64,000 bases of DNA from Whalleya microplaca (GCA_022497155.1 MU385712.1:1239765-1303764); one strand, 5' to 3'. Positions 47,349-60,685 are shown, counted from the first letter of the stretch. Translations and numbers: made by a program. Notes: generated from the letters alone by a model not told the origin.

Positions 47349-48030
47349 TAAAAGTAATAATACAGATTAAAAATATATAAATAAAGGAAATAAAACGTCG
47401 CATATAAGAATATAATAACTTAAAAACCAGGATCGCGAATTTAAAAAAGGCAACGCAAGCGCTGGAAATTTTACTATTAGCTTTATTAGCCTTAAAACCA
47501 TCCCAAACGCCAGCTAATCTAGTACTATTTACGTAGCTAGTACTATTTAAATAATTAGCACTATCCGCATAACTAGCACTGCTAATTAAAGCCGCCTTAA
47601 AAGCTTTAAAAACAATTTCCTTTATATTAATAAAGGAATCCTTAGATAAAAGTAACGAAAGAATTCCCGCTATTATGTTAATTAAAAAACTACAGTTATA
47701 ACTAAATAAAAATAGCGAAAGCCCCGCTATTACGCCAAGTAAAAAACTATAATAATAATTAAAAACGCCGTTAAAAAAACAAAAGCTTCTTATTAAATAA
47801 GGATCTATAGTTTCGTTTTTTTTATCTTTTTTTTTATTATCGGAATCGGCGTTATAGCTTTATCTTCCTATTTTAACGGAAGCTTATTATTAGATACAAT
47901 TAAAAAGGAGATTTATTAAACACAATTATTATATTATTATTAGCTAAATAAACTATTTAAGCTCTTTATAAAAAAAACTATATTATAAATATTTAAATAA
48001 AAACGTCTGAGCTTTTTCCGGGGGGGCAGT
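47349..48030 (+). pseudogene. D sequence after integrase, part 2, with a repeated peptide
   Basis: One frame from about 47520 to 47810 is open except where Gln codons would lie. It contains four imperfect 18-base repeats (LVLFT, LVLFK, LALSA, LALLI, each followed by a mutated Gln codon), then KAALKALKTISFILIKESLDKSNERIPAI and QL-rich segments. It precedes the D polypurine tract, so D carried coding sequence downstream of integrase. No domain is recognised. Confidence 0.5.
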
Positions 48031-48179
48031 TATTAGGAACGCCTTATAAGCTAGGATAAATTTTCCGTCTAGCTAAAATAAATCTTCCGTCCTTAAATAG
48101 TTATCCTTTAAGACTATTAGTCCTAAAGAAATTATTAATGATATATATACTAAATGTCACCTTATGGTCTACCGTCACA
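48031..48179 (+). repeat. D 3' LTR (149 bp)
   Basis: Starts TATTAGGAACGCC right after GGGGGGGCAGT and ends CCGTCACA. Confidence 0.83.
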
Positions 48180-48184
48180 TGAGG

Positions 48185-49080
48185 TATAAATATAGGTATA
48201 TTAATTCTTAACCTTTTTATATATAAAGGGGGCGAAACCTCCTTTATATATATAAAGGGTAAAAGAGAATTTCCGGTTTTTTTAATACTTTTTCGATAAA
48301 GCTTATAAGTTAATAAAGCTTATAACATAAGCCTTATATTTAACAATTATTTTCTTTTTTTATATAGCTGTTCCGGCTATTAATAATCTATTAAATTAAT
48401 ATTTTATAATAATAATAATTAAGCCGTATTTATATAAGCTATTTCTTTTAGTTTATAGCTAATTTATTAATATTCCGGTTTTTATTTTACCGCTATAGTT
48501 TATTTATTAAAAACTATTAATTAATTATTTTTTTCCCTTTTTTTTAAATTATCTAATATTTTATTAAACTGTTTTTTACGCTTTTCGTTTTTTTATATTT
48601 CTTTTATATTAAGTTTATTAAATTATCTCGTTAGTTTTATTTTTGTTTTTTTATTTGCTATAATATTTAACGTAAGTAATAATAACGGTATTAATAAGCG
48701 CTAAAATAGCCGAGCTAATTAAGTTAGTTATATTAATTAAGCTAGTATTAGCCGAGCTAACTCCTTTAAAAAACTGTTTATTACGCCCGTTTAACGTTAT
48801 AAGAATGTCGTTATTTTATAAGTAGCCCGGGATATTCCTTAATTTAAAAGGCGTCGTTATTATTATTAAATCCGCTAAACTTATAATTACATTTTAGCCG
48901 CCGTATAATGCGCTATTAAATCGCTTTAAACCTTTTCTATTAGTTTTATTATAATAAAGCCTGGTATTTTTTTAGCCGCGGAATAGCGAGCTTTTAAAAA
49001 TTAAATATAAATTTTCTAATTTAGCGCTTTTTATTTATACGTTATATTCCGAAAGCTATAATATATATAAGTTTATTAAT
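48185..49080. other. Unclassified spacer between nests 2 and 3
   Basis: Contains a long hairpin (48213-48257). Beyond it lies AT-rich sequence with some GC-richer patches (about 48780-48910) that could be a decayed element. No domain is recognised on either strand. Confidence 0.45.
48213..48257. repeat. 20-bp inverted repeat
   Basis: Arms CTTTTTATATATAAAGGGGG and CCTCCTTTATATATATAAAG match at 18 of 20 positions around a CGAAA loop. Confidence 0.8.
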
Positions 49081-49084
49081 ATAT

Positions 49085-49396
49085 TGTCTTAAAATAAAGT
49101 GTCGGGGTAAAGCGAAAGTGAGATATTAAGTTAAAAATGAGTGTATATAGTTATTAAAGCTATTTATGTGTGACTATTTAATGATATTTATAGCAAAAAA
49201 AGTGAAGTAAATGTGAGGGAAAAGGTTAGCTATATATAAATATGTGATCCACTGTAAATTGCCTTATAAAGTGCCCTGTGAATACTTTATAAAGTGTTTT
49301 ATAAATACTTTATAAAGTGCTTTATAACTTGGCTTTAAGGGGCTTTTAATAGCTTTTAAGCTGCTATTAATACCCGTAATCCCTTGCCTTATTATA
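49085..49396 (+). repeat. Outer Y element 5' LTR
   Basis: 312 bases, ending CCTTATTATA (AACA changed to TATA). Confidence 0.8.
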
Positions 49397-50128
49397 TCTC
49401 TCCCTGATTTTTTAGCTAGCGTTCACGTAGCTGAAAAATCTGAAAGAAATAAAAATAAAAATAAAAACACGCCTTACATTTAAATGCCTAACCTTTAGAT
49501 CAAAAAAAGAAAAAAAATTTTCACCCTAGGGACTTTAAAGTAATAAATTAAATAGCTATAACTATTAATTATTAGCAGTAATAATAGCAATAAATTAAGT
49601 AATAGTAAGTTAGCTAACTATAGTTAGCCACGGCTTTTAATAGGTTAAATAATTATAGCTATTAATAATAATAGCTATAATAATAAATTAAGTAATAATA
49701 AGTTAACTAGCTATAGTTAGCTATAGCTTTTAATAAATTAAATAGCTATAGCTATTAATAGCAATAGTTATAACAACAGGTTAGGTAATAATAAATTAGC
49801 TAACTATAATTAGCCATAGTTTTTAACAGGTTAAATAGCTATAACTATTAATAGTAATAATAAGTTAAATTAAGTGACTTTTTTATAAGCCTTTTTAATA
49901 GCTAACAGTAAGTGATAATAGGTTAGCTAGCTATAGCTATTAATAGCAATAATAGTAGCAGTAATAACAATAGTAGTAATAATAGTAGCTAATAGCCTCC
50001 CTTATTACTAAAGGCTTTTTTTATTACTAAAGGTAACATTTAAGTGATATAATATATTAAGGTATATAAAGGTGTTATTTAATATCGTCGTTTATATAAA
50101 TTATATATATATTAATAGCTAGCTATAT

Positions 50129-51735
50129 TATCTTAAGATAAGGTGTCGGGGTAAAGCGAAAGTAAAATATCAAGTTAAAAAAATGAGTGTATATAATAGC
50201 TGCTAAAGCTATATGTGTAATTATATAACTATTTAATAATATCTTTATTTAAAAAAGTAAAAGAGATGTGAGGGAAAAGGTTAGCTAAATATAAGTATGT
50301 GATCCACTGTAAATTGCCTTGTGAAATGCCTTGTGGATATTTTATAAAGTGCTTTATAACGTGGCTTTAAAAGGCTTTTAGTGGCTTTTAAGCTGTTATT
50401 AATACCCGTAATCCCCTTGCTTTATTATATCCCTCCTTGATTTTTTAGCTAGCGTTCACGTAGCTGAAGAATTTAAAAAAAATAAAAATAAAAACACGCC
50501 CCACACTTAAATGCCTAACCTTTAGATCTAAAAAAAAAAATTTTTTTACTTTAGGGACCTTAAGGTAACAGGTTAAATAGCTATAGCTATTAATAATAAT
50601 AGCAGTAGCAATAACAGGTTAAGTTAAGTTAGGTGGCCATAGCTTATAGCAGATTAGCAGCAAGTCAAGTGATAGCAAGTGATAATAAGTTAGTTAGCCA
50701 CAGCTAGCTACGGCTTTTAATAAGTTAACTAGCTATAGCTATTAGCAGTAATAGCAATAAATTAAATGAGGTAACCTTTTTATAAGCCTTTTTAACAGCT
50801 AATAGTAAGTGATAATAAGTTAGCTAACTATAGCTATTAATAATAATAGTACCAGTTAATAGCCTCCTTTATTATTAAAAGCCTTCCTTACTACTAAAAG
50901 TGACATTTAAATAATGTGGTGTATTAAGGTATATAAAAGTGTGTAAAGGTGTTATCCGATATCGTCGTTTATATAAATTATATACGTGTTAATAGCTGGC
51001 TATATCTAGCTATATATTAATAATATAATTAGCTTATTACCGTTGCTTATATAAAATAAACAGGTTTATATATAAAAATATACGGTTTAATGTCTTTTAT
51101 ATTATCGCGCTTTATATTCCTAGTGTATAAAAAGAAAATTCGTAAATTATAAATAATAAGTGACGTAAATGTAATATATAAATGGAGCAGCTAGCTATCG
51201 ATCTAGCATATAACTTAGTTCGATTTATATAAAAAACAGGTAGCTATCGGATAAAAGGAATAATCCGCGTGCGATATGTCGAATAAAGATAAAGTAAGCT
51301 TAATAAAGTAAAATATATTTTAAGTAGCTCTTACTAGTGAATTTTATGCTTCCGTAACGTGTGATATAATAAAAAAACTGTTTTACTTAATTAATTAAAA
51401 AGCAAGGAAGTCGAGGCTTATTTAGGAGAGCTAAATATTTTAAAATAAGGTATCGGGATAAAGCGAAAGTAAAATATCAAGTTAAAAAATAAGTATATAT
51501 AATAGCTGCTAAAGCTATATATATAACTATATAACTATTTAGTAATATCTTTATTTAAAAAAGTGAAGGAGATATAAAGGAAAAAGTCAGCTAAATATAA
51601 GTATGTGATTTATTATAAATTGCCTTATAAAATGCCCTATAAATACCTTATAAAGTGCTTTATAACGTGACTTTAGGGGGCTTTTAGTGGCTTTTAAGCT
51701 ACTATTAATACCCGTAATCCCCTTGCCTTATTATA
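50129..51735 (+). mobile_element. Y2, a Y-family element nested in another Y element
   Basis: LTRs 50129-50429 (301 bp) and 51436-51735 (300 bp) and an ATAT duplication (50125-50128 and 51736-51739). The flanks joined across it reproduce the Y1 interior (TAGCTATAT followed by TTAACTATATATTAA, compare 21800-21830), which proves the nested insertion. It has no coding capacity. Confidence 0.87.
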
Positions 51736-52249
51736 ATATTTAACTATATATTAAAGTATAATTAACTTATTATTATTATTTATATAAAATAAACAGGTTT
51801 ATATATAAAAATATATAGCCTAATATTTCTTATATTATTGCATTTTATATTTTTAATATTTTATTATATAAAAAGAAAATTCGTAAATCGTAAGTAATAA
51901 GTGATATAAATATAATATATAAATAAAAACATCTAGCTAGCTATCGATTTAATATATAGCTTAGTTTAATTTATATAAAAAGCAAGTAGCTATCGGATAA
52001 AAGGAATGATTTGTGTATAATATATCGGATAAAAATAAAGCAAGTCTAATAATATATATTTCAAGTAGTTATTACTAGTGAATTTTATGCCTTTATAACG
52101 TATAATATAAAAAGACTATTTTGCTCGATTAATTAAAAGGCAAAAAAGTTAAGGCTTGTTTGGGAATAAGCTAAATGTTTTAAAATAAGGTGTCGGGGTA
52201 AAGCGAAAGTAAGATATTAAGTTAAAAATAAATATATATAGCTATTAAA

Positions 52250-52472
52250 ACTTACGCCTGGACTACTATAGCTAAAGGCAGGGCTTTAATATAAGTACTA
52301 ATTGTATATTTATAAATAAATAGGGAGGAAAACTATTTCGGATGATAAAAATTGTTTAAAAAACTTAAGCCGGGTGTTCCGCCGAGCGGTAGCTATTTTG
52401 CCGTTACTAATTAATATACGGGAGTATATAATAATAAATAGTTTATACATTTAATACGTACTTTTTATAATT
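52250..52472 (-). repeat. F 3' LTR
   Basis: Plus strand runs ACTTACGCCTGG to ATAATT. It is homologous to both E LTRs and to 60789-61020, with extra C-to-T and G-to-A changes. Confidence 0.8.
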
Positions 52473-53561
52473 ATTCCCCCAGAAAAAAAAGGAGGGGTAT
52501 AAGGTCCAAGGGGGGATTAAATCCCGATTTTCTTATATATATATATAAAAAATGTTTTTTAATAAAAGGAGGGATTGCTTCGGGTATTTATTTAAATTAT
52601 TGCGTTATTAAGCCTTTATTTTAATAAGTAATAATATGGACTTTTTTATATTTTATTAAGGATCTGTCTTTATAAAATACTATATATATGCGCTTATTAT
52701 TTAATTAGTTTTTTTTATGTTTTCGGGCCGCCGTTTGTCGTTTTAATACGGGTTTATTATTATTAAAATAGTCCGGATCGAATCGATTTTTTTCCGCCGC
52801 TTGTTTTTATAACGTTAGCCGGGCGGGAAGTTTTATTACTTTTAAGTTGTTTGCGTAAAATTTATTTAGTTTTACCGTAGCGTTTTTAAAATTACGGGTT
52901 AAATATTACTTATTATTAGCATTTTATTTAATTTATTTAATTTTATACTAAAATTTATAATAATATAATTATAAAATAAGCATTATTTTTATAACTTATT
53001 TTTTTCGCGATTTAGCTTAACGATTTCTTTTATTAAATTTTATAATTCTTATTCCGGAAAAAGATTACCCGGGTACTTTTATAGCCGATTTATATAATAT
53101 AAACTAAATGCTTTTTATATATTAAAAACCCTTAAATAAAATATATCATTCGGTAATTATTCCTCGATTTTAAAATACTATTATATAAAAAAGAAATCGA
53201 GCTTATCGAAAAGTCGATCGGTTTATTATAATTATCGTTTTTTAATAATAAAAATGCGGTTATTTATATCGAAATTAGGCTTCCGCTAATATTTATTAGC
53301 TTATTATATTATTTGCTTTTAAGCTTTAGCAATAGCCTCGCATATAACCGTTATATAGTTATATATTTCCTATATCTAGTTTTATGTCTTTTTTTTAAAA
53401 AGTTTTTTTAAATAAAAGGTTTATTATATTCCCGACTGCTATTTGCCGTTATTAATCGAAATAAAATGGCATTAAAAAGCTTATTTTTATTTTATAAGGT
53501 AATATACCGGTCGAATTATACGGTAATACGGCTTATATATAATTTATTACCGGGAGTATAT
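52250..53561 (-). mobile_element. Element F: 3' end of a second E-family copy
   Basis: The 3' LTR is 52250-52472 (minus strand) and the following internal sequence to 53561 parallels 40410-41520 of E, including the tRNA-like segment. It is more heavily mutated than E. It breaks off at 53562, where a partial solo-LTR-type sequence begins, and no matching 5' LTR in this orientation is present in the window. Confidence 0.78.
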
Positions 53562-53716
53562 TATCTTAGGATAGGGTATTAGGGTGAAGGAGGTGCCATT
53601 TTATAGCTTAACTGATCGGAGGTAATTAAGGCAACGAAAAATAAAAGAGTTACTTATAACAGCGATCGATCGAAAGGAGAGATGTGTCTATTGTCGGCGA
53701 TAAGGCCGTCTAAGTT
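53562..53716 (+). mobile_element. Truncated S-family LTR (S4)
   Basis: Begins TATCTTAGGATAGGGTATT and matches the first 150 or so bases of S3 (55236-55464), then stops near CGTCTAAGTT. Some C-to-T changes are present. The 3' part is missing, so this junction is a deletion or rearrangement. Confidence 0.7.
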
Positions 53717-55235
53717 AAACCATTATATAACCGGGCCCTTAATCCGGAATATAGCGACTGCGCTTTATATAATTATTATAATTTAATTTGTTAATACTGC
53801 TTATATTTACGCCTTTCTCGGCCGTTCCCTCCCTTTATATATTTTTATAACTTACGCCGTAACCGATATGTTATTATTATTATATAAAGGATCGAAAGTG
53901 TTTGTTATAACTACCTTTTTTTATATTTCTAAATATAAGAAAAGATTTATAACGTTAAAATACTCGCTATAGTAGTTTTATAATTTAAATAAAAAATTCT
54001 TAAAAAATTCGGTATTATATTAAATAAGGTCGGGGTTTTATTTATACTACTATACTTAATATTATAATCGCTTATAATATATTTATAATATAATTACTTT
54101 CTTTATTTTTTATTCCTTTTTTTATAACGTTAAATCGATTATTTTATTCTTAAAGTTCTTAAAAGCCTGCCTTAATAAAAGGTTATTTAAGTATTATCGT
54201 AATCGGTCGGCTAAAAATACGTTAATACCTTTTCACCCGTTCGGAACTTTTAATCGGTATAAATAGTTAATTTTTTCTAATATATAATAATATAGTTATA
54301 TAAAAAAGTAATCTAGCTTATTATTTAAGCGGTCCGTAAACTAAGATTTTTTAATAATAAATACCTAACTCCCGATATCGAAATCTAGCTTATAATAATA
54401 TTTATTTACTTAATTAATTATGCGTTATTAATTAATAGCTATAAATTTCCTAATAGTATTATAATATCTTTTAATAATATTTACTATAATCTAGGCTTTT
54501 TTTTAATAGCTTTTTTTCCGGAGTTATATTTTAGAAATTAATTATTCGATAAAACTAATCGAAATATAAAGGTATAAAAAATTTTATTTTTATTTCGTAA
54601 GGCGATAAGTCGGTCGAATTATATAAAAAGCTTACTTATATTACGTTTATAACAAAAATTACTTTAGACTAATTATTTTAATAATGATTTATATATAACT
54701 ATAAGCGTTAGTTAATAAATTAATAAATATTTTTTATTTAGCCGGGTATTTAAGAATATTTAAATAAAGATAGTTTTTATTTAATACCGAAAATCTTAAA
54801 GATTTTATCGGTAGAATTAAATACGAATTACGGGTTACGGTCGCTAGTAACTAACTATAATAAGCCGAATATATAATAAGGTTTTTTATAATATATAAAC
54901 ATAACATTTTTATTTATAACTTTTTTTATATAAGGAATATTTTATATACGCTTATTTAACCGGTCGATTATAACGTATAAATTATCGAATTTATATCGGT
55001 TTAAAAATATAAATTTAAAATTTATTACGATATATTATTAGGTATATAGTAAAATAAGTAATAGGTATAATAAACTAGGTATTTTATTACGAGATAATTT
55101 AAATAAATAACATATTATATAATTAAATATAAATCGGTTAATGTCGCTATTTATTTCTAGCTACTAATATAATAAAATAAGTAATTATCTAGTTTTATTA
55201 CATTTAGGATACGCTATTATAATATAAGAGTATAC

Positions 55236-55464
55236 TGTTTTAAGACAGGGTGTTAAGGTAAAGGAGGTGCCACTTCATGGCTTAGTTAATCGGAGGTAAT
55301 TAAGGCGACGAAACAAAAAAATCACTTATAACAGCGATTAATCGAAAGGAGAGATGTGTTTATTATCGGCGACAAGGCTGTCTAAGCTATATGTGTTTTA
55401 TCTAAGAGTAAAAAGGAAAAAGACAAGCGATATATATGTGCCACAGCACACTAGCCCCATAACA
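55236..55464 (+). mobile_element. Solo LTR S3 (229 bp) inserted in H
   Basis: Starts TGTTTTAAGACAGGGTG and ends GCCCCATAACA, with ATAC on both sides (55232-55235 and 55465-55468). It has the same length as S2 in the other orientation. Mutation is light compared with H. Confidence 0.9.
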
Positions 55465-56089
55465 ATACCTTATTTAAAATTTTAGTCTATAGGTTTTCCG
55501 TTCCGGATATTACTAAACGGCTTTTATATAAAACTAAATTACTAGCTATCGTTTAATTTAAACCTTTTTTTATTTTTATTTTAAACCGATAAATCGCGAG
55601 CTCGGGGTTTTATTAATTAAAACGTAAAATTTTATTTATTAATATTACCTTAAATATTTAAAAAGAAAAAACGTTTACGTTATTAAATATATTAATTTTT
55701 ACGACTTATATTTCTAGCGAAATAAAAAAGTCTTCCGTATATTCGATAAAAAAGATTTATATTATATTAATAGCTTTAAATAAAGCTATTATATATTATA
55801 CCTTTTTTTTTACGTCTTAAAATTCTCGGCTTTTTATAATAAAATATCGGCAACTTTATTTTTTTAATTAAGGCGAAAAATAATAATAAAGTGATATTAA
55901 AATAATAACTCGAATTAAGCAACTTATTTTATATTAAAAAGCTGTTTTATATTAAAATATTCCAGGGCCCGATAATTAGTAATAATAATAAATAGCTAGG
56001 CTCGCTATAATTTAATAAGTTCGGTACGCTAATATTATAAGGCTTTAATTACTACTAGTAGCTCTTTATTATATATTAAGTAAAATTAT

Positions 56090-56200
56090 TCGGCTCTTTA
56101 TAATACCTTTAAAAAAATGCTATAAAATGTTATTAATTATTATTATATTTCTAGTTAAAAACCCCTGTTATTATATTATTAGAGGCGTTAATTTCTAGTC
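56090..56200 (-). pseudogene. H RNase H relic
   Basis: The minus strand reads INASNNIITGVFN, then HFIAFFSRYYKEPNNF. This is the VDASxxxxGxVLxQ..HPIAFxSR start of gypsy RNase H, with Asp changed to Asn and His-Pro altered. Confidence 0.8.
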
Positions 56201-56599
56201 GCATTTCCTTATTAAATAGAAAATATACTAAAATTAATATATTTAATAATCGGGCCTTTAATTCGTTAAATATTATTATATAATTCTTACTTTAAAACCA
56301 CACTTATCTTTTACAGGTTAAATTTATTAATAGTCGCGCTATATATTTATATTTCCTTATAAATTTGCGATAGAAATTATAAAAACCTAAAAATAACTAG
56401 ACACTTTTAATAATAATAAAGGTTTCCTATATATATACGGCTTTAACTTTTTAAAAATCTACTTTAATATTATCTATTCTTATAATGAATCCGAGAAATT
56501 TAGTTTTTATAATATAAAATTCATATTTATTTAAATCTCCTTAAAGTTTTATAATCCGAAACTTATTTAAAACTTTTTTTATATATTAGATATATTAGT

Positions 56600-56660
56600 T
56601 TTTATTTTTTAAAAATATAATAATATTATTAATATAAATGCTATAAAAATTATCGAAATA
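56600..56660 (-). pseudogene. H reverse transcriptase active-site relic
   Basis: The minus strand reads AFYINNIIIF-like sequence with YINN at 56625-56636. Both catalytic Asp are changed to Asn. Confidence 0.75.
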
Positions 56661-59600
56661 TTTTATTAATACGTTATTAATATAGTATTAAAATATAAAA
56701 AGTTTATTAGTTAGTCCGAATAATAAAACCTTATACCGGAAAATATTATATTAAGTTTTAAAGATTATAAAATCCTTATATTCGGGGTATATATAAATCT
56801 TATAAAAAATTTGCCTAATATGGATTTTTGTAAAAATTTTAGCTTTTCCGAAACGGGATAAAGTTTTTTTAACTAGTAATAAAAAGTAGCAATCTTTTTT
56901 AATAATTACATTTAAGCGTTAGTAATTAATATAAAATCGAAGCCTTTTATTAAGCTTAAAAGTAAATAAAACTAATATAGCTTATAAGATACTATTAAAT
57001 CCGATAAAACTTTTTTATAAATTTTTTATTAAATATTTTTTATAAACTTTAAGTTCTTTAAAAAATATTTTATATAATAAACTATAACTTAAATTTTTTA
57101 GCTAAATATTACCTTTTAAATTAATCTAATAGTCGATTAAGCGATTTAATGTAAGTTTATTAGATTAAACTTTATTAAAAACGTCGAAATATTTACGGTA
57201 ATATTTTAATATAATCTCCTAAACTTTCCGATATAATCTTTCGGTATTTTTATTTAATAAGCGTAATTTGCGTTTTTTTCGCTTAAATAAACTTATTTAT
57301 TTTATAAATATTAGTTTTATATATAGTTAATTTAAATAATTTAACTATATATAAAAATATATTACCGTTTATAACTACTATATCGATATATTTTTTATAT
57401 TAGGTAATATTTTAACGTAAGCGATAAAAGCCCTTTTAATTTTATAATTATTTCTTAGCAGGTTATATATAGCGGCGCTTATTAGACTTAAATGTATCGA
57501 TTTTTAATATATCTTTTAATCGGGATTAAGCTAGCGCTTATAGGGCTAAGGCCTAGTGTTATATACTTAAAAACATTCCTTTATTTCTTACGTTAAGGAA
57601 TTGCTATAAAATATAATATTTATAATATATAAAAAATATATATTAATATAGGTCTTGTTATTTTTAAAGGTAAAATTATCGCGTAATTATAATAACGCAA
57701 TTTCGGCTTTTAATTCGGATATACGTTATAATATATATATTTCTTTAGTATTTTTTCAGGTATTTAAAAATATTTTCCCCGGTTATAATAAAATAAAATA
57801 CTTGTCGAGAATTTCTTTTATTTTCACTTTTTTTAATAAATAACTGGGTTTTTTTAAAAGTACTTTTAATAAACAGACCTTTTTTCCTCTCCTTTTTATT
57901 ATTTAGCGCTAGTCTTCCTTATATAGTAACTACTTATAGCGATCCGTATCCTTTTAAAATTTAAGATTACGAACTAAAAAGCTAGCTTCGTTTATATATA
58001 TATTAATATAAAGGAAAATATCGGGTTTTTATTTATTTAAAAACAGCAGCCTCCGATTAGCTATATCAATTAACAGTTTATAAATCTTAAAAAACTTTCG
58101 GCTTAGGATTATTTCGTATTTTATATTAATAACTAATATAAGGACGTGCTTTATTTTATATTTTTAAATCTAGAAATTTAATATTAAGGCTATATTTACT
58201 AATTAAATAGCTTTATTATTATACCCACTTATTAACCCAGATATAAAGTCGGTAATAATTTTAGGTTATAAATACTTTATTACTTTTTAGCAAATAAAAT
58301 ATTTATAAAAATATAACCACTAGCTTTAATATTTTTTAAAATATTATATATAATTAAAAATAATTTATTAAGCTTAAAAGTATATATAATATATAAAGCC
58401 CTTTCTCCGAAATAATATAAAAAGAAATTAAAAGGTATTATTTCTGTTAACTTTTATATATTATAAAAAATTCCATTTTTTAGGAGGAGTTTAAGGTTTT
58501 TTAGGGTTAATTTTTTAGTTCCTCCTTCTTTATAAATAATTTCTCCCGGTTAAATTCGGCGACAAAAAAATGCTTTTTTAAAATAACATTAATACGTGCT
58601 TACTTATTAGTAGCGCCGGAGCGGGAAATATTTAGCGGGCAATTATATACGTTATAACCTTATTATTTATGATTAAAATAACGATTTTCTATAATTAAGC
58701 AGGTTATTTTTTCTCGCGTAAAATTATATTACTAAAATATTAATAATCGTAGGCTTTAGTTTTAGCTACCGCATTTAATTCTTTTTTTTCTGCTTTTACC
58801 TTTACCGCGACTACTATGATTATTATTAATTCGGGGGCTTCCGGTAGTAAGAAAAGCTGCCTTTATTTTATTTCATAAGACTTATAAATACGTTAAAGTA
58901 ATATTTAATCCGTAATAAACGAAAGCGTTAAAATTTATTAATAGATCGTTATAAATAATTACTATAGCAATTTATATATTAATGTTAAGCTTACGTTTAA
59001 ACTTTATTTTTTATTTACTCTTAAGCTTATAAATTTATTTTACTAGTTATATAAACTTATTTTTAAATTTTTTATAATTAGGTACTTTAATTATATCGAA
59101 AATATAATATTTATTAATAGCCTTTTTTTTATTATAATTATAATATTTTTCTTAAAGGTAGGATATTAGTTACTTAAAATTAGCGATATAATTTAAGTAT
59201 AAGTCCTTTAAAAAAAGTTATAGATCTTTTAATACATCCTTATTTAAGCGGCTTTTTATATACGTTATATAAGCTTTATTATTCTCGAAATAATTAGCGT
59301 TTACTTTTAGTTTATTAGTAACTTATTAGTATTAAATTTCGAAAAACACCTTATTTTGCTTTATATTATTATAAAAAATAAGTACTAATTTAATTTTTAC
59401 ATTATAGTAAATACTTTTTTTTAATACCGTAAATTAATTTATAATATTGCCTAATATTTGGTTCCGTTAGCCGTACGGGATAATAAGATTTTAAAAAAAG
59501 TGGGAAGTACGAAATGCGGGGTTAAATATAGCTAAAATAAAAGCTGCGGCGCTAGTACGGGACTTTTATAATTCCGCTAAAACTGTTTATAAGTTATGTA

Positions 59601-60644
59601 TTTTTTAGTTACGTTTTTTTTAAAATAGCTAACACGCCTTATAATTTAGCCTTAAGTTTTTATAATTCCTTTATAGTTGCCTAACTTATTTAACTAAAAT
59701 GGTAGATTTAGTTAGCGGCAATTTTTAAATTATTGTTTAAGCTTAATGCGATAGCGTGTAATTATTTCACCTGTTTTTTAAAAATAACCATTAGTAGGGG
59801 TTTAAGCTTTATCTCGCGGAATATAGCGGTCAGGTTTTTTACGGTATATTTAGCGAAATTATTTTTTACTATTAGCCCATTATAACTTAGCTAAACCTGC
59901 TTGCTATTATTTATTATCGGGGCGAAAGGTATATATAATTTACCCGCGCGAGCATTTTATAAAACTATATATCCGTCAAATTTCTCTTATAGATTTACAG
60001 TCACCTTTCCGGAGGGTTTTTAGTAATAAATTCGCAAAACGTCGTTATTAGGGTTTAGTTTTTAGTAATTTATATATATAAGCTCTTTTTTTATAAAAAG
60101 TTTTTCTTTACCTTTATTTTTTCCTTTTTTTTCTTGTTAAAAGGTAATTCTTTCGGGTAGTTATAAATATTCGGTTATAATTAAAGATTATTAATAATAA
60201 AGCGTTTTCGGGACTTTATCGGCTTTTGTCTGGAATCGATTTAGGTTATTTAGCTTAAATTTAACTTCTTTTTTAGCTGCGTTTTTAGCAGTTTAACGCT
60301 CGGCGAAACGCGTTTCGCGATTTTTAGTTCGGGTTAATATTATCGTTTAATACGTCGTTTGTTTTAGGTTTATAGTTTTACGCGTAATTATACGCGTACC
60401 TTTATTAAGTTGGGATATTATAAGGCCTTTTTAAGCAATAAAGTAATATTAATAATTATATTACGGGATATATGCTTTTTAAAAAATAAGGCTTAAGATT
60501 TAGCTATATTACTAGTAAAATTATCAATATAAAAAGGAAAAGGAAAAAAGGAAGCAAATCTAATAAGGCTTGCTAAAAATCACTATATACGTAAGGTAAG
60601 GTAGCTTAGTTATTTAAGTGATTACAGCGTTTACGTACTTTATT

Positions 60645-60685
60645 TAATTTTAATTTTAATCTTAATCTTAATCTTAATCTTAACT
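60645..60685. repeat. Hexanucleotide repeat (TTAATC/TTAATT)
   Basis: About six consecutive units, the last four reading CTTAAT. Confidence 0.8.

Larger units (their letters stand above)
23514..48179 (+). mobile_element. Ty3/gypsy-type LTR retrotransposon D (outer element of nest 2)
   Basis: Two 149-bp LTRs (23514-23662 and 48031-48179). The flanking pentamers are TAAAG (23509-23513) and TGAGG (48180-48184), which differ only by G-to-A changes and so fit a RIP-altered target duplication. A GGGGGGGCAGT polypurine tract precedes the 3' LTR. D is interrupted by C (26375-33800) and E (40182-47343). Without them and their duplicated targets it is about 10.1 kb. Reverse transcriptase lies upstream of integrase, the Ty3/gypsy order. 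A further coding-like region follows integrase and is noted separately. Confidence 0.83.
49085..52249 (+). mobile_element. Y-family element (outer, nest 3), 3' end truncated
   Basis: The 5' LTR (49085-49396) starts TGTCTTAAAATAAAG and is preceded by ATAT (49081-49084). The interior repeats the CAG-type pattern of Y1 but with most CAG changed to TAA/TAG. It is interrupted by a second Y element (50129-51735); after that the interior resumes, followed by the start of the 3' LTR at 52176. The 3' LTR is cut after 74 bases by element F. Confidence 0.83.

Noticed and set aside
60645..60685. Hexanucleotide repeat as possible telomere-like sequence
   Set aside because: Units are TTAATC/TTAATT, not TTAGGG. 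RIP would not turn CCCTAA into this, as it lacks CpA at the needed sites.
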